From the NCBI GenBank assembly GCA_022446905.1, contig JAKVBT010000016.1, positions 16,547 through 49,728 of the forward strand: DNA of 33,182 bases. The letters are read 5' to 3'. The notes under the pieces are model-generated. The model was not told the DNA's origin and did not search any database. It saw nothing but the letters and a program-made list of their open reading frames with translations. Shown piece by piece: positions 24,919 through 32,663 of the stretch (its first letter is position 1; every line of letters starts with the position of its first letter). Both the position numbers and the translations under genes were made by a program. Source of the DNA: Phycisphaerales bacterium (lineage in GTDB: Bacteria > Planctomycetota > Phycisphaerae > Phycisphaerales > SM1A02).

Positions 24919-25950
24919 ATGAGTCAGAACACCCTTCGATGTGGCGTGATCGGTGTTGGCCGAATGGGGCGTCATCATGCCCGTGTGTATGCGCAGATGC
25001 CGGATGCCGAGTTGATCGGTGTAGTTGATCGCGACCTCGGTCGAGCCAACGACATTGTTGAGGAGTGGGGAGGCGCCGCATGGGATTCGATCGACGAGAT
25101 TATCAAAGCTGGAGTGGACGCGGTTACGATCGCAACACCCACTACGCATCACCGCGAGGCTGCCGAGCAATTACTCGAGGCCGGTGTTGCGTGTTTGATC
25201 GAGAAGCCCTTGGCGCCCAATGCTGATGATGCAGCCGCAATTGCGGAGGCAGCGGAGCGGGCAGGCGTTGCATTGCAAGTCGGCCATGTCGTTCGGTACG
25301 ACCCAGTGATGCAAGCGATCAAGTCACTTGGCGAGATTCACCCACGCCATCTTGAATTGCACCGAATTAGTCCGATGACGTTTCGAAGTGTTGATGTTGG
25401 TGTTGTGCTCGACATGATGATCCACGATCTGGATCTATTGACCATGTTGGTTGGCATGGCTCCAGACTCCGTTGCGGCATCATCTGTGGCGGTCTTGGGT
25501 GAGGCTGAAGACGTTTGCAACGTCCGCATGACCTACACGCTTGATGAGGCGGGCCGTGAGTGTGTTGCAAACTTGACGGCTTCTCGTTTGGCAATGAAGA
25601 CCGAACGGACACTGAGGATCATTAGTGAAGACATGTATGTTTCTGCAGACTTTGTGAATCGAAAGGTCAAGGTTGTACGCAAGTCATCCAACGCGGATCA
25701 GATTTCGGAGTTGCGTGATCGACTTGCCAGTGGTGAAGATTTAAGCAGTCTGAACTACCTCGATGTGATTGATTTCGAGGATTTGGAAGTGGACGACCGT
25801 GAGCCACTGCGTTTGCAGGCTGAAGACTTTCTTTCTGCAGTCCGCAACAGAACTCGTCCACAAATTGATGCTGAGGCAGGTTCTTTGGCCGTTCAGGTTG
25901 CCGAGCGAATCATCGAATCTGCTCGTGGCGGACAGTTGAGCCTGACTTGA
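24919..25950 (+). CDS. Gfo/Idh/MocA family oxidoreductase (cytoplasmic)
   Basis: A 343-residue NAD(P)-dependent dehydrogenase. The N-terminal Rossmann motif is CGVIGVGRMGRHHARVYA, followed by the acidic end of beta-2 (GVVDRDL). TIATPTTHHREAAEQLLEAG and the catalytic Lys motif LIEKPLAPN follow near residue 100. The C-terminal domain contains DMMIHDLDLLTMLVG, a His-containing motif of the family branch that includes UDP-sugar and inositol dehydrogenases. There is no signal peptide, unlike the minus-strand paralogue at 13273-14610. ATG 24919 has SD GAAAGGAA 6-7 bases upstream; the frame extends to TTG 24901, which has none. rlmE starts one base after the stop. A UDP-GlcNAc-3-dehydrogenase-like role is possible, but no partner glycosyl genes are nearby, so substrate is left open. 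Confidence 0.88.
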   Translation: MSQNTLRCGVIGVGRMGRHHARVYAQMPDAELIGVVDRDLGRANDIVEEWGGAAWDSIDEIIKAGVDAVTIATPTTHHREAAEQLLEAGVACLIEKPLAPNADDAAAIAEAAERAGVALQVGHVVRYDPVMQAIKSLGEIHPRHLELHRISPMTFRSVDVGVVLDMMIHDLDLLTMLVGMAPDSVAASSVAVLGEAEDVCNVRMTYTLDEAGRECVANLTASRLAMKTERTLRIISEDMYVSADFVNRKVKVVRKSSNADQISELRDRLASGEDLSSLNYLDVIDFEDLEVDDREPLRLQAEDFLSAVRNRTRPQIDAEAGSLAVQVAERIIESARGGQLSLT

Positions 25951-25951
25951 G

Positions 25952-26611
25952 ATGGCTGGTCAACGGGAGATTCATGACCACTGGTCACGCGAAGCGGGGC
26001 GCAAGGGCTATCGATCCCGGGCCGCATTTAAGTTGATACAGATCGACGATCGCAAACACATTTTTCGCCGCGGAGACCGTGTGCTTGATTTGGGCTGTGC
26101 CCCAGGCTCCTGGTTGCAGGTGATTTCTCAGCGTGTTGGACCCGGTGGTGCGGGCTGGGGGATCGACCTGCAGCCGATACAGGCAGGACTGCCTGACAAC
26201 GTGACCGCACTTCAGGGCGATGCCCAGGCCCCCGTGGATGCAGGGGTTCCTCAAGATCTGGTGTTTGATGTCATCACCTCCGACATGATGCCGAATACAA
26301 CCGGAAGCCGCGATACAGATCACTTTCGCAGCCTCGGGGTCTGTCAGCTGGCGTTCGATTTGTGTCCTGCCTGGCTGCGGCCAGGTGGTCATTTGGTCAT
26401 GAAGATCCTCGAAGGGTCAGCGATGCCTCAACTGCTGGCCGATGTCCGTGACCGCTTTGACAAGGCCCGCCCATTCAAGCCAGAAGCCTCACGTCGGGAA
26501 AGCACCGAGATCTTCATCATTGGACAGGGGTATCAGGGGGCAAGAGAGGGCGAGCTGCGAGCGGGACCATCGACAGCCGGGGGGCCGCCGCCAGTGCCAG
26601 AAGGCTGGTGA
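25952..26611 (+). CDS. rlmE: 23S rRNA 2'-O-methyltransferase RlmE (FtsJ)
   Basis: SAM-dependent enzyme that methylates the ribose of a U in the peptidyl-transferase A-loop of 23S rRNA (U2552 in E. coli). It is 219 residues. The SAM-binding motif is VLDLGCAPGSW, and the catalytic K-D-K-E set falls at Lys27 (RAAFKL), Asp111 (SDMMPNTTG), Lys151 (LVMKILEG) and Glu186 (STEIFIIG). The spacings of 84, 40 and 35 match the E. coli enzyme (86, 40, 35). The N-terminus lacks a few residues of E. coli FtsJ, and a Gly/Pro-rich tail of about 25 residues is added. The start lies one base after the oxidoreductase stop, so translation is probably coupled. Confidence 0.94.
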   Translation: MAGQREIHDHWSREAGRKGYRSRAAFKLIQIDDRKHIFRRGDRVLDLGCAPGSWLQVISQRVGPGGAGWGIDLQPIQAGLPDNVTALQGDAQAPVDAGVPQDLVFDVITSDMMPNTTGSRDTDHFRSLGVCQLAFDLCPAWLRPGGHLVMKILEGSAMPQLLADVRDRFDKARPFKPEASRRESTEIFIIGQGYQGAREGELRAGPSTAGGPPPVPEGW

Positions 26612-26660
26612 ATCATGGTCTTGGTCTCCAAGCACTCCGTGTGCCCTGTTACCCTGATCC

Positions 26661-26740
26661 AGCCTCGGGGCGCTATGCCGGTGCACAGCTGAGACGAACC
26701 CGAAGAACCTGATCCAGCTCGTACTGGCGGAGGGAAGGCC
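26661..26740 (+). promoter_or_regulatory. TPP riboswitch (THI element)
   Basis: The conserved core elements appear in order: CTCGGGGCGC, the pyrimidine-sensing CAGCTGAGA, ACCCGAAGAACCTGATCC (pyrophosphate side), and ACTGGCGGAGGGAAGG. The closing stem P1 pairs GCCT at 26662-26665 with AGGC at 26736-26739, directly before the thiC ATG at 26741. The likely SD, GGAGGG at 26729-26734, lies inside the aptamer's 3' part. This layout implies control of translation start: thiamine pyrophosphate binding would bury the SD and stop ThiC synthesis. No separate terminator stem is visible. Confidence 0.95.
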
Positions 26741-28645
26741 ATGAATGATCGATGGGGCGTTGACGCCCACAACTCCGACATCAACCTGACAGCGGCAGAT
26801 GCGGCTGTGTATCGCACGGCATTGCCCACGCATGGGGCTGATGATCCATCAACTGGCAAGTCGGGAACCACGCCGGGCAGTTTTGCGTTGGCGCCAGATA
26901 TTGGTGGTCCCTTGATGTACGCCAGTCCAGATACGCCCGGGATGCCGCCGCCGAGCGATCGCACTGCATGGGACTTTCTTCCCGAGGGTTGGACGATTGT
27001 TGATCATCCTGAAGGCTGCCGCGGTCATGGATTGGGAGATCGCCACATCGTGGCAGTGCCACCTGGTCCATTTGAGCCAGTCACTCAACTTGAGCATGCG
27101 CGACTTGGCATGGTGACTTCTGCCATGCGCCGTGTTGCTGAGCGTGAACCTCATCTGACCCCCGAGCAGGTTCGCGACGAGGTGGCTGCAGGCCGCATGG
27201 TTATTCCCGCCAATCGACATCACCTGGCAGGAGAACTGGATCCCATGTGCATTGGTCGGGCCAGTTTGACCAAGGTCAACGCGAATATGGGCGCATCACC
27301 CGTGTCCAGTGGTACTGATGAGGAACTTGAGAAACTTGAGTGGGCAGTGCGATGGGGCGCAGACACAGTTATGGATCTGTCAACAGGTGGCGATCTTGAT
27401 GCATGCCGTCAGGCCATCATCGGACACTCCACTGTTCCGATTGGGACTGTGCCTATCTACTCGATGATCATTGGTCGTAAGTTGGAAGATCTGGATCGCC
27501 AGACCATTCTTGAAAGCATTGAGCATCAGGCTGTGCAAGGTGTGGACTACATGACTGTGCATGCTGGCTTGCGACGAGCCCATGTTCCGATGGTGCGTGA
27601 TCGACTCATCGGCATCGTGTCACGAGGGGGGTCCTTGCTGGCGAAGTGGATGATCCTGCACCAGGCCGAGAATCCGATGTATGAGGCGTGGGATGAGATT
27701 TGTCAGATTCTTCGTAAGCACGACGTCACATTCAGTATTGGTGATGGTTTGCGTCCTGGTGGACTTGCGGATGCAACTGATCAGGCACAACTTGGCGAAT
27801 TGGAGACCATCGGCGAGTTAACTGAACGCGCATGGCGACATGGTGTACAGGTGATGGTCGAAGGCCCAGGCCATGTGCCTTTTGATCAGATTGAGTTCAA
27901 CATGAAACTACAGCGTAGACGCTGTCATGGTGCGCCCTTCTACGTTCTGGGGCCGCTGGTAACGGACATGTTCCCAGGGTATGACCACATTACCTCCTGC
28001 ATCGGCGCCACCTCAGCGGCTTGGCATGGTGCAGCCATGTTGTGCTATGTCACGCCGAAGGAGCATTTGGGTCTACCAAAGAAGGACGATGTCAAGCAGG
28101 GATGTGTGGCGTATCGCATCGCTGCACATGCTGCGGATGTCGCACTTGGCATTCCAGGCACACGTGATCGGGACGACGATTTAACCAGAGCTCGTGCTGC
28201 CCTGAATTGGAAGAAGCATTTTGACCTCTCCTTTGATCCAGATCTTGCCCGTGCCATGCATGACGAAGATCTCGATGTCGATACGGATTTCTGCGCCATG
28301 TGCGGTCATGACTGGTGTTCAGTTCGCATCAGTAAGGAAATTCAGGAGTTTGCCTCTGGCAAAGAGGCTGACTTTGCATGGGATAAGCCTGAGATCAGCG
28401 AGGCTTTAACTGAGGACCAACGCCAGATTCTGGAGCAGCGAGGTGTTCTTGATCCCAAGGAGATTCACCGCCTTGCGGCGAAGACCCGCCAGCGAGTTGG
28501 TGCGGAGCAGGGTCAGGCGGCCTGTCACAGTGAAGTCAGTGACGAACGAGATGCACAGGAAGTGCATCAGCAGGCGGGCCTTGCAACGGTACAACTGAAC
28601 ATGCGTGAAGTCACGGGTGTTCCAGACCATGACTCCCTAGTGTAG
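26741..28645 (+). CDS. thiC: Phosphomethylpyrimidine synthase ThiC
   Basis: Radical SAM enzyme that rearranges aminoimidazole ribotide into hydroxymethylpyrimidine phosphate for thiamine. It is 634 residues. The chain includes NANMGASPVSSGTDEELEK, WGADTVMDLSTGGDL, EGPGHVPFDQIEFNMK and LGPLVTDMFPGYDHITSCIG, all core family blocks, and the 4Fe-4S site CxxCxxxxC at Cys518, Cys521 and Cys526 near the C-terminus. About 75 further residues follow with SEVSDERDAQEVHQQAG, an extra tail past the usual end. The N-terminal domain is shorter than in E. coli. The riboswitch just upstream links expression to thiamine pyrophosphate. Other thi genes are not adjacent; the ThiF-like gene at 16925-17989 is the only other candidate here. 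Confidence 0.96.
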   Translation: MNDRWGVDAHNSDINLTAADAAVYRTALPTHGADDPSTGKSGTTPGSFALAPDIGGPLMYASPDTPGMPPPSDRTAWDFLPEGWTIVDHPEGCRGHGLGDRHIVAVPPGPFEPVTQLEHARLGMVTSAMRRVAEREPHLTPEQVRDEVAAGRMVIPANRHHLAGELDPMCIGRASLTKVNANMGASPVSSGTDEELEKLEWAVRWGADTVMDLSTGGDLDACRQAIIGHSTVPIGTVPIYSMIIGRKLEDLDRQTILESIEHQAVQGVDYMTVHAGLRRAHVPMVRDRLIGIVSRGGSLLAKWMILHQAENPMYEAWDEICQILRKHDVTFSIGDGLRPGGLADATDQAQLGELETIGELTERAWRHGVQVMVEGPGHVPFDQIEFNMKLQRRRCHGAPFYVLGPLVTDMFPGYDHITSCIGATSAAWHGAAMLCYVTPKEHLGLPKKDDVKQGCVAYRIAAHAADVALGIPGTRDRDDDLTRARAALNWKKHFDLSFDPDLARAMHDEDLDVDTDFCAMCGHDWCSVRISKEIQEFASGKEADFAWDKPEISEALTEDQRQILEQRGVLDPKEIHRLAAKTRQRVGAEQGQAACHSEVSDERDAQEVHQQAGLATVQLNMREVTGVPDHDSLV

Positions 28646-28656
28646 GATCGGTGTGC

Positions 28657-29091
28657 ATGGACACAGCGATGGAGCAAAGGAGATCTGGTGGGTGGCATCT
28701 TCCGGTTCGCTATCCCACGCTCTATCTCTGGCTAGTCTTCCTATCGTCGCTGGACATCATTCTGACTCGGGTGATTCTGTTTTTTGGTGGGATAGAAGTC
28801 AATCCAATCGCTGACCTGATCATCCGAGAGTTTGGTGTCCCAGGCATGACTGTGTTTAAGTTCGTCATTGTTGCATTTGTCATCGTTGTCTCTGAATACG
28901 TTGGCTCACGCCGACGCCTTACTGGCCGCAATCTGGCCTTGGCAGCTGTGCTGATCAACTGTGTGCCTGTGTCTTGGTCGAGCATGCTGCTCGCCAATGT
29001 CGCATACGAAGGTCACCTGCTTGAACATGAGGTGTATCCAGAGGGTCGATATCAGGATGATGATGCCATGGATGGCTTCATCGGCAGATAG
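28657..29091 (+). CDS. Small three-helix membrane protein (DUF5658-like)
   Basis: A 144-residue protein of unknown function. Three hydrophobic helices are visible: YLWLVFLSSLDIILTRVILF, MTVFKFVIVAFVIVVSEYVG and LALAAVLINCVPVSWSSMLL. Between the first two lies GGIEVNPIADLI, an N-P motif after a G-x-E that I associate with the DUF5658 family of small integral membrane proteins; this is pattern recognition only. The C-terminus is acidic and cytoplasmic-looking. ATG 28657 is chosen; the frame opens at GTG 28651, and ATG 28669 is also possible. It lies 11 bases after thiC and 31 bases before ndh, so it may be in the same transcript. An inner-membrane scaffold for the flavoprotein next door is conceivable but unsupported. 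Confidence 0.7.
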   Translation: MDTAMEQRRSGGWHLPVRYPTLYLWLVFLSSLDIILTRVILFFGGIEVNPIADLIIREFGVPGMTVFKFVIVAFVIVVSEYVGSRRRLTGRNLALAAVLINCVPVSWSSMLLANVAYEGHLLEHEVYPEGRYQDDDAMDGFIGR

Positions 29092-29110
29092 GATGCCACT
29101 GAGTCTGGTG

Positions 29111-29117
29111 GAGGAGA
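29111..29117 (+). promoter_or_regulatory. Shine-Dalgarno that decides a TTG start
   Basis: GAGGAGA lies 5 bases before TTG 29123. It makes that TTG the best start of the NDH-2-like gene, in preference to the ATG at 29093, which has no SD. Confidence 0.7.
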
Positions 29118-29122
29118 CTGTA

Positions 29123-30469
29123 TTGTCACGACGCAAGCGAATTGTGGTGCTCGGAGGCGGCTTTGGTGGCTCCTACCTCGCCAAGGAACTATCGCGGCGC
29201 AAGTACGGCCTTGATGTCGATGTCGTCATCATCGATCGGAACAACTATTTCATCTTTTATCCGCTTCTGATTGAGGCTGGGTGCGGATCGATTGAGCCAA
29301 GACACTGCACGGTTCCGATTCGCGAATTCTCGCCGAAGGCAGATTTGTTAATGGCTGAGATTGTCGGCCTTGATACCACCGCTTCTGAGGTGTCGTATCA
29401 GTTGATTGGTGATGATCAGACTAGGCAGTTGTCGTATGACCATTTGATTGTTGCGCTCGGTAGTGTGACCCGCATTCTTCCTGATCACATAGTGTCCGGC
29501 GTGCGAGAACATGCCTTCTTCATGAAACACATGTCCGACGCAGTTGCGATACGGGATCGTGCAGTTGAACTTCTTGAACTCGCCAATGCCATTGATGACG
29601 TAGAAGAGCGACGACGATTGCTCCACTTTGTCATCGTCGGAGGCAACGTGACGGGCATCGAGGTGATTGGCGAGTTGGAAGTCTTTGTGCGCGATGCCTC
29701 CGCCTACTACCACAACATCAGCGACGATGACATCACGTTCTCAATTTACGACCTCAGTCCCCGACTGCTTGCGGTACTTCCTGAAAAGTTGTCTGTGTGG
29801 GGCACTAAGAAATTGCGAGAGCGTGGCATTCGAATTCATACCGGCAAGTCGATTAAGGAAGTGCATGCCGATCATGTCATTGACAGCGATGACCAAAAAA
29901 TTGGGTGTAGGACTGTCATCTGGACAGCCGGTATTGCCCCGCCGCCAATTCTCAAGGAACTCGATGGCCTGCCGCTCAATAAATTCGGCGGACTTGATTG
30001 TCAGTCTGACTATCGAGCGGTTGGAACAGAAAACATTTGGGGGCTAGGCGATTGTGCTTCAGTTCCCGGTCCTGATGGCAAGCCCATGCCGCCGCTGGCG
30101 CAGATTGCCATTCGGCAAGCGCCTCAAGTAGCAGCGAACATTGCGGCGGTTGAGCAAAGCCGGCCTACAAAGCCCGGACATGTGGCCCTGCAGGGCATAC
30201 TTGTTCCACTGGGGCGGCATCGCGGTGTTGCCAGTCTCAAGGGCATCAGAGTGCATGGTTTCTTGGCCTGGTTTATGTGGCGATGCATCTACCTACTGAA
30301 GACTCCCAGATTTGGACGGCGCATGGCGGTATTGACCGACTGGGTGCTGAACGCGCTGTATCGAAAGGATTATGTGCAACTCGGCATGCGTCCTGAGGCG
30401 CATCGCGATATGTGCTCGAGCCATTCCGAGGGCGACGAAACGACTAATCAAGATTCAGGCGAATCTTGA
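29123..30469 (+). CDS. NADH:quinone oxidoreductase-like flavoprotein (NDH-2 family)
   Basis: A 448-residue FAD-dependent pyridine nucleotide-disulphide oxidoreductase most like type II NADH dehydrogenase, which passes electrons from NADH to quinone at the inner face of the membrane without pumping protons. The FAD loop is VVLGGGFGGSYLAKEL at residues 8-23. The NADH-binding loop near residue 172 is VIVGGNVTGIE, where the middle glycine of the usual GxGxxG is an asparagine. The FAD-binding ENIWGLGDCASVPGP follows near residue 300. The C-terminal part (GFLAWFMWRCIYLL) is the amphipathic/hydrophobic anchor typical of NDH-2. TTG 29123 with SD GAGGAGA is preferred; upstream in-frame ATGs exist back to 28961 inside the previous gene. 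Its 3' end overlaps the convergent crotonase gene by 22 bases. Confidence 0.87.
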   Translation: MSRRKRIVVLGGGFGGSYLAKELSRRKYGLDVDVVIIDRNNYFIFYPLLIEAGCGSIEPRHCTVPIREFSPKADLLMAEIVGLDTTASEVSYQLIGDDQTRQLSYDHLIVALGSVTRILPDHIVSGVREHAFFMKHMSDAVAIRDRAVELLELANAIDDVEERRRLLHFVIVGGNVTGIEVIGELEVFVRDASAYYHNISDDDITFSIYDLSPRLLAVLPEKLSVWGTKKLRERGIRIHTGKSIKEVHADHVIDSDDQKIGCRTVIWTAGIAPPPILKELDGLPLNKFGGLDCQSDYRAVGTENIWGLGDCASVPGPDGKPMPPLAQIAIRQAPQVAANIAAVEQSRPTKPGHVALQGILVPLGRHRGVASLKGIRVHGFLAWFMWRCIYLLKTPRFGRRMAVLTDWVLNALYRKDYVQLGMRPEAHRDMCSSHSEGDETTNQDSGES

Positions 30470-31155
30470 GCACGTATACGCAGTCCGCGTGAGCCTTCTA
30501 CAGGTCCATCAAAGCGTTCATCATCCCATGACCCATCGAGCGTATTGAGCCATTGTTTAGTGACGTGTGCCGCGTGCTGGCCACGCTGCAGAAGTGGATC
30601 GATGATCTGGGAAATGTCGTCGTTGGCATCCAGTAAGTGATGAACGACTCCGTGGGATGCAAGTGATTCAGCGCTGTGTAATCGTCCATTCATCACCATG
30701 GTGCGAGCGAGCCCATCAGCTGCTGGAATCAACACTGGAAGGGTCACGGCTGGAGAGATGCCGAGGGCGTGTACCGGATAGCCCAATCGTGCACCGCGCC
30801 GAGCGATCACCACATCTGCGGACATTGCCAATGCACAGCCACCGGCTACGGCTGCTCCTTGTACGTCGACCACGACAGTGGCAGAACAGCGTCGCAGTGC
30901 ACGGCAGGCTTGAGACAGCGCTGCAATCAGGACATCAACACTGTCGGGGGCTTGTCGCATGAGATGAACATCGAAACCAGCACAGAAGGTGCAGCCACTT
31001 CCCTGAAGCAGGAGTACAGAGGCATCATTGGCTTCGCAGGCGACCTCCGTAATGCAATCAATCATGGCTGGATCAAGTGCATTGCGGCGTTCTGGCGCTT
31101 GCAGTGTGATCTGCACAAAATTTTGTGTTCGCTCAATCTTGATTAACGAGGTCAT
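30448..31155 (-). CDS. Crotonase (enoyl-CoA hydratase/isomerase) family protein lacking both catalytic Glu
   Basis: A 235-residue crotonase-fold protein. The CoA and oxyanion-hole region is recognisable (ERRNALDPAMI, GCTFCAGFDVHLM, VQGAAVAGGCALAMSADVVIA). In canonical hydratases the active site uses two Glu: one in GGCELA and one in the PE of the following strand (FGQPEI). Here these positions read GGCALA and LGYPVH, so both are replaced. Hydratase activity is therefore unlikely; the fold could serve as an isomerase, hydrolase, decarboxylase or non-catalytic subunit. ATG 31155 overlaps the transporter stop by ATGA, with GGTGGTGA as SD; the frame extends to 31170. Coupling to a short-chain fatty acid transporter suggests a CoA-linked substrate. 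Confidence 0.87.
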   Translation of the reverse strand: MTSLIKIERTQNFVQITLQAPERRNALDPAMIDCITEVACEANDASVLLLQGSGCTFCAGFDVHLMRQAPDSVDVLIAALSQACRALRRCSATVVVDVQGAAVAGGCALAMSADVVIARRGARLGYPVHALGISPAVTLPVLIPAADGLARTMVMNGRLHSAESLASHGVVHHLLDANDDISQIIDPLLQRGQHAAHVTKQWLNTLDGSWDDERFDGPVEGSRGLRIRAQDSPES

Positions 31156-32552
31156 GTCACCACCAGACAAAAGATCAACCAGATAGTGGCAGCCACCATA
31201 ACGACGGCGGTGTACCCAACTATGTCACGCGCCCGTACACCGGTTACAGCCAACAGGGGCAGTGCCCAGAAGGGTTGCAGCATGTTTGTGAGTTGATCTC
31301 CCCATGCCACACACATGGTCAATCGACCAGGAGCAACACCAGCATCCATTGCGGCCTGCAATGCAATAGGCCCTTGCACTGCCCATTGGCCGCCACCGCT
31401 GGGCACCATGAGATTGACCACGCCCGCGGAGACCATGGTCCAAATTCCCAGTGTGCCAGGTTCAGCCAGTGACAGCAGATTGTCGGTCATTGTCATGACC
31501 AGCCCGGAGGCCACCATCAGGCCCATGATGCCTGCGTACAGCGGAAATTGCACGATGATCCCGGCGCATCCAGCAGCCGCTCGCGCAGCACTGCGCATCA
31601 AGGTCTGTGGACTGTCGTGAAGAATGGCTGCTGCCCCGAGCAAGTACATGATGACTTCATCAAGGCCGAGCCGGTCGATGCCCAGAATCCATGTGCCGCG
31701 TACAGCAGCTGCGAGAAGACAGATGCCTAAGAGGAGCGTGACCCACCGTGTGTGATTCAGAATATCTGCGAATGTCGAGTCATCACGCTGGGGCAGTGTG
31801 CCGTCCTCGGGAGCATCAGTCAGGAAGCAATCGATGTTCTGAATTTTGATTCGATCAGTATCTCGTGGACACATGACGATCAACATCAGTGGAATCAAGA
31901 CCAGCAGTCCGCCTGTGCCAAGGAGGTTGAGAGGAGAGAAGATGGTTTCCGATAGCGGGATCGATTGAATCTGACTGAGCGTTTGCTCAGGAAGCACACG
32001 CGCCGCCCCTAATTTGGTCGTCATGGCAAGTGGGGCCGTCCCTGAAAAACCACCGTGCCACACCAGGAGGCCCATGTAGCCCGCTGCAGCGAGCAGGGGG
32101 TAGTGCGCCTTGATGCCGCGTCGGTGCAGGCTGCGGCCAGTTTCGCGGGCAAGCACTGCGCCGCCAATGAGCCCCAAGCCCCAGTTGAGCAGTCCTAGGA
32201 GAGCTGCAACAAGACCAATCATGGCCGCCGCCGCAGGGGCAGTGCGTGGCCATGAAGCGATGCGCTGCAAGGCCCACCGGATAGGTCTGGAATCTGCCAA
32301 CACATACCCGCCCAGCAAAATGAGGCACATTTGCATTGCGAAGCCAAGCAACTTCCACAGCCCCTTGTCGCTACGCCAAGTGTCCAGCAGTGTCATTGCA
32401 CGCTGAGTCAAACTGTCATCAGAGGCGGGGTACGTCCCCCAGATGAGTGCAGCGACAAAGACGAAAGCTGTCAACAGCATTGCGATGACCAGTGGATCAG
32501 GGACCACTCGTCGAAAAGTCTTGGCGATGATGTCACCGAGTTGGCGGATCAT
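31152..32552 (-). CDS. AtoE-like short-chain fatty acid transporter
   Basis: A 466-residue polytopic inner-membrane carrier of the AtoE/short-chain fatty acid uptake family (acetoacetate, butyrate type). About 11-12 hydrophobic helices are visible. Family segments include the N-terminal RRVVPDPLVIAMLLT, LLGFAMQMCLILLGGYVLA, WGLGLIGGAVLARE, YPLLAAAGYMGLLVWHGGFS with its GTAPLAM continuation, MVPSGGGQWAVQGPI and WGDQLTNMLQPFWALPLL. The frame stays open to ATG 32603, but that codon sits inside the stem of the intrinsic terminator at 32600-32630, so ATG 32552 is preferred; no clear SD precedes it. The ATGA overlap with the crotonase gene makes a two-gene operon for uptake and CoA-level handling of short acyl compounds. 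Confidence 0.88.
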   Translation of the reverse strand: MIRQLGDIIAKTFRRVVPDPLVIAMLLTAFVFVAALIWGTYPASDDSLTQRAMTLLDTWRSDKGLWKLLGFAMQMCLILLGGYVLADSRPIRWALQRIASWPRTAPAAAAMIGLVAALLGLLNWGLGLIGGAVLARETGRSLHRRGIKAHYPLLAAAGYMGLLVWHGGFSGTAPLAMTTKLGAARVLPEQTLSQIQSIPLSETIFSPLNLLGTGGLLVLIPLMLIVMCPRDTDRIKIQNIDCFLTDAPEDGTLPQRDDSTFADILNHTRWVTLLLGICLLAAAVRGTWILGIDRLGLDEVIMYLLGAAAILHDSPQTLMRSAARAAAGCAGIIVQFPLYAGIMGLMVASGLVMTMTDNLLSLAEPGTLGIWTMVSAGVVNLMVPSGGGQWAVQGPIALQAAMDAGVAPGRLTMCVAWGDQLTNMLQPFWALPLLAVTGVRARDIVGYTAVVMVAATIWLIFCLVVT

Positions 32553-32590
32553 GGCGCCGCAGCGTAGCAGAGGCTCAAGGAATGACTTGA

Positions 32591-32630
32591 TATAAAAAGG
32601 CACCCCTTGCTGTCGAGCAGCAAGGGGTGC
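32591..32630 (-). terminator. Strong intrinsic terminator
   Basis: GCACCCCTTGCTG at 32600-32612 pairs with 32618-32630 (13 perfect pairs, 5-base loop). On the minus strand the stem is followed by CCTTTTTATA, a clear U-run. It lies about 34 bases past the stop of the minus-strand gene at the right edge and separates it from the transporter gene, whose start is only 39 bases further on. Confidence 0.88.
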
Positions 32631-32663
32631 GAACGGGCGACCTGCCCGGTAAGGAGAGGATGT

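Noticed and set aside
32553-32603. ATG 32603 as the transporter start
   Set aside because: The codon lies in the stem of a strong intrinsic terminator for the upstream gene.
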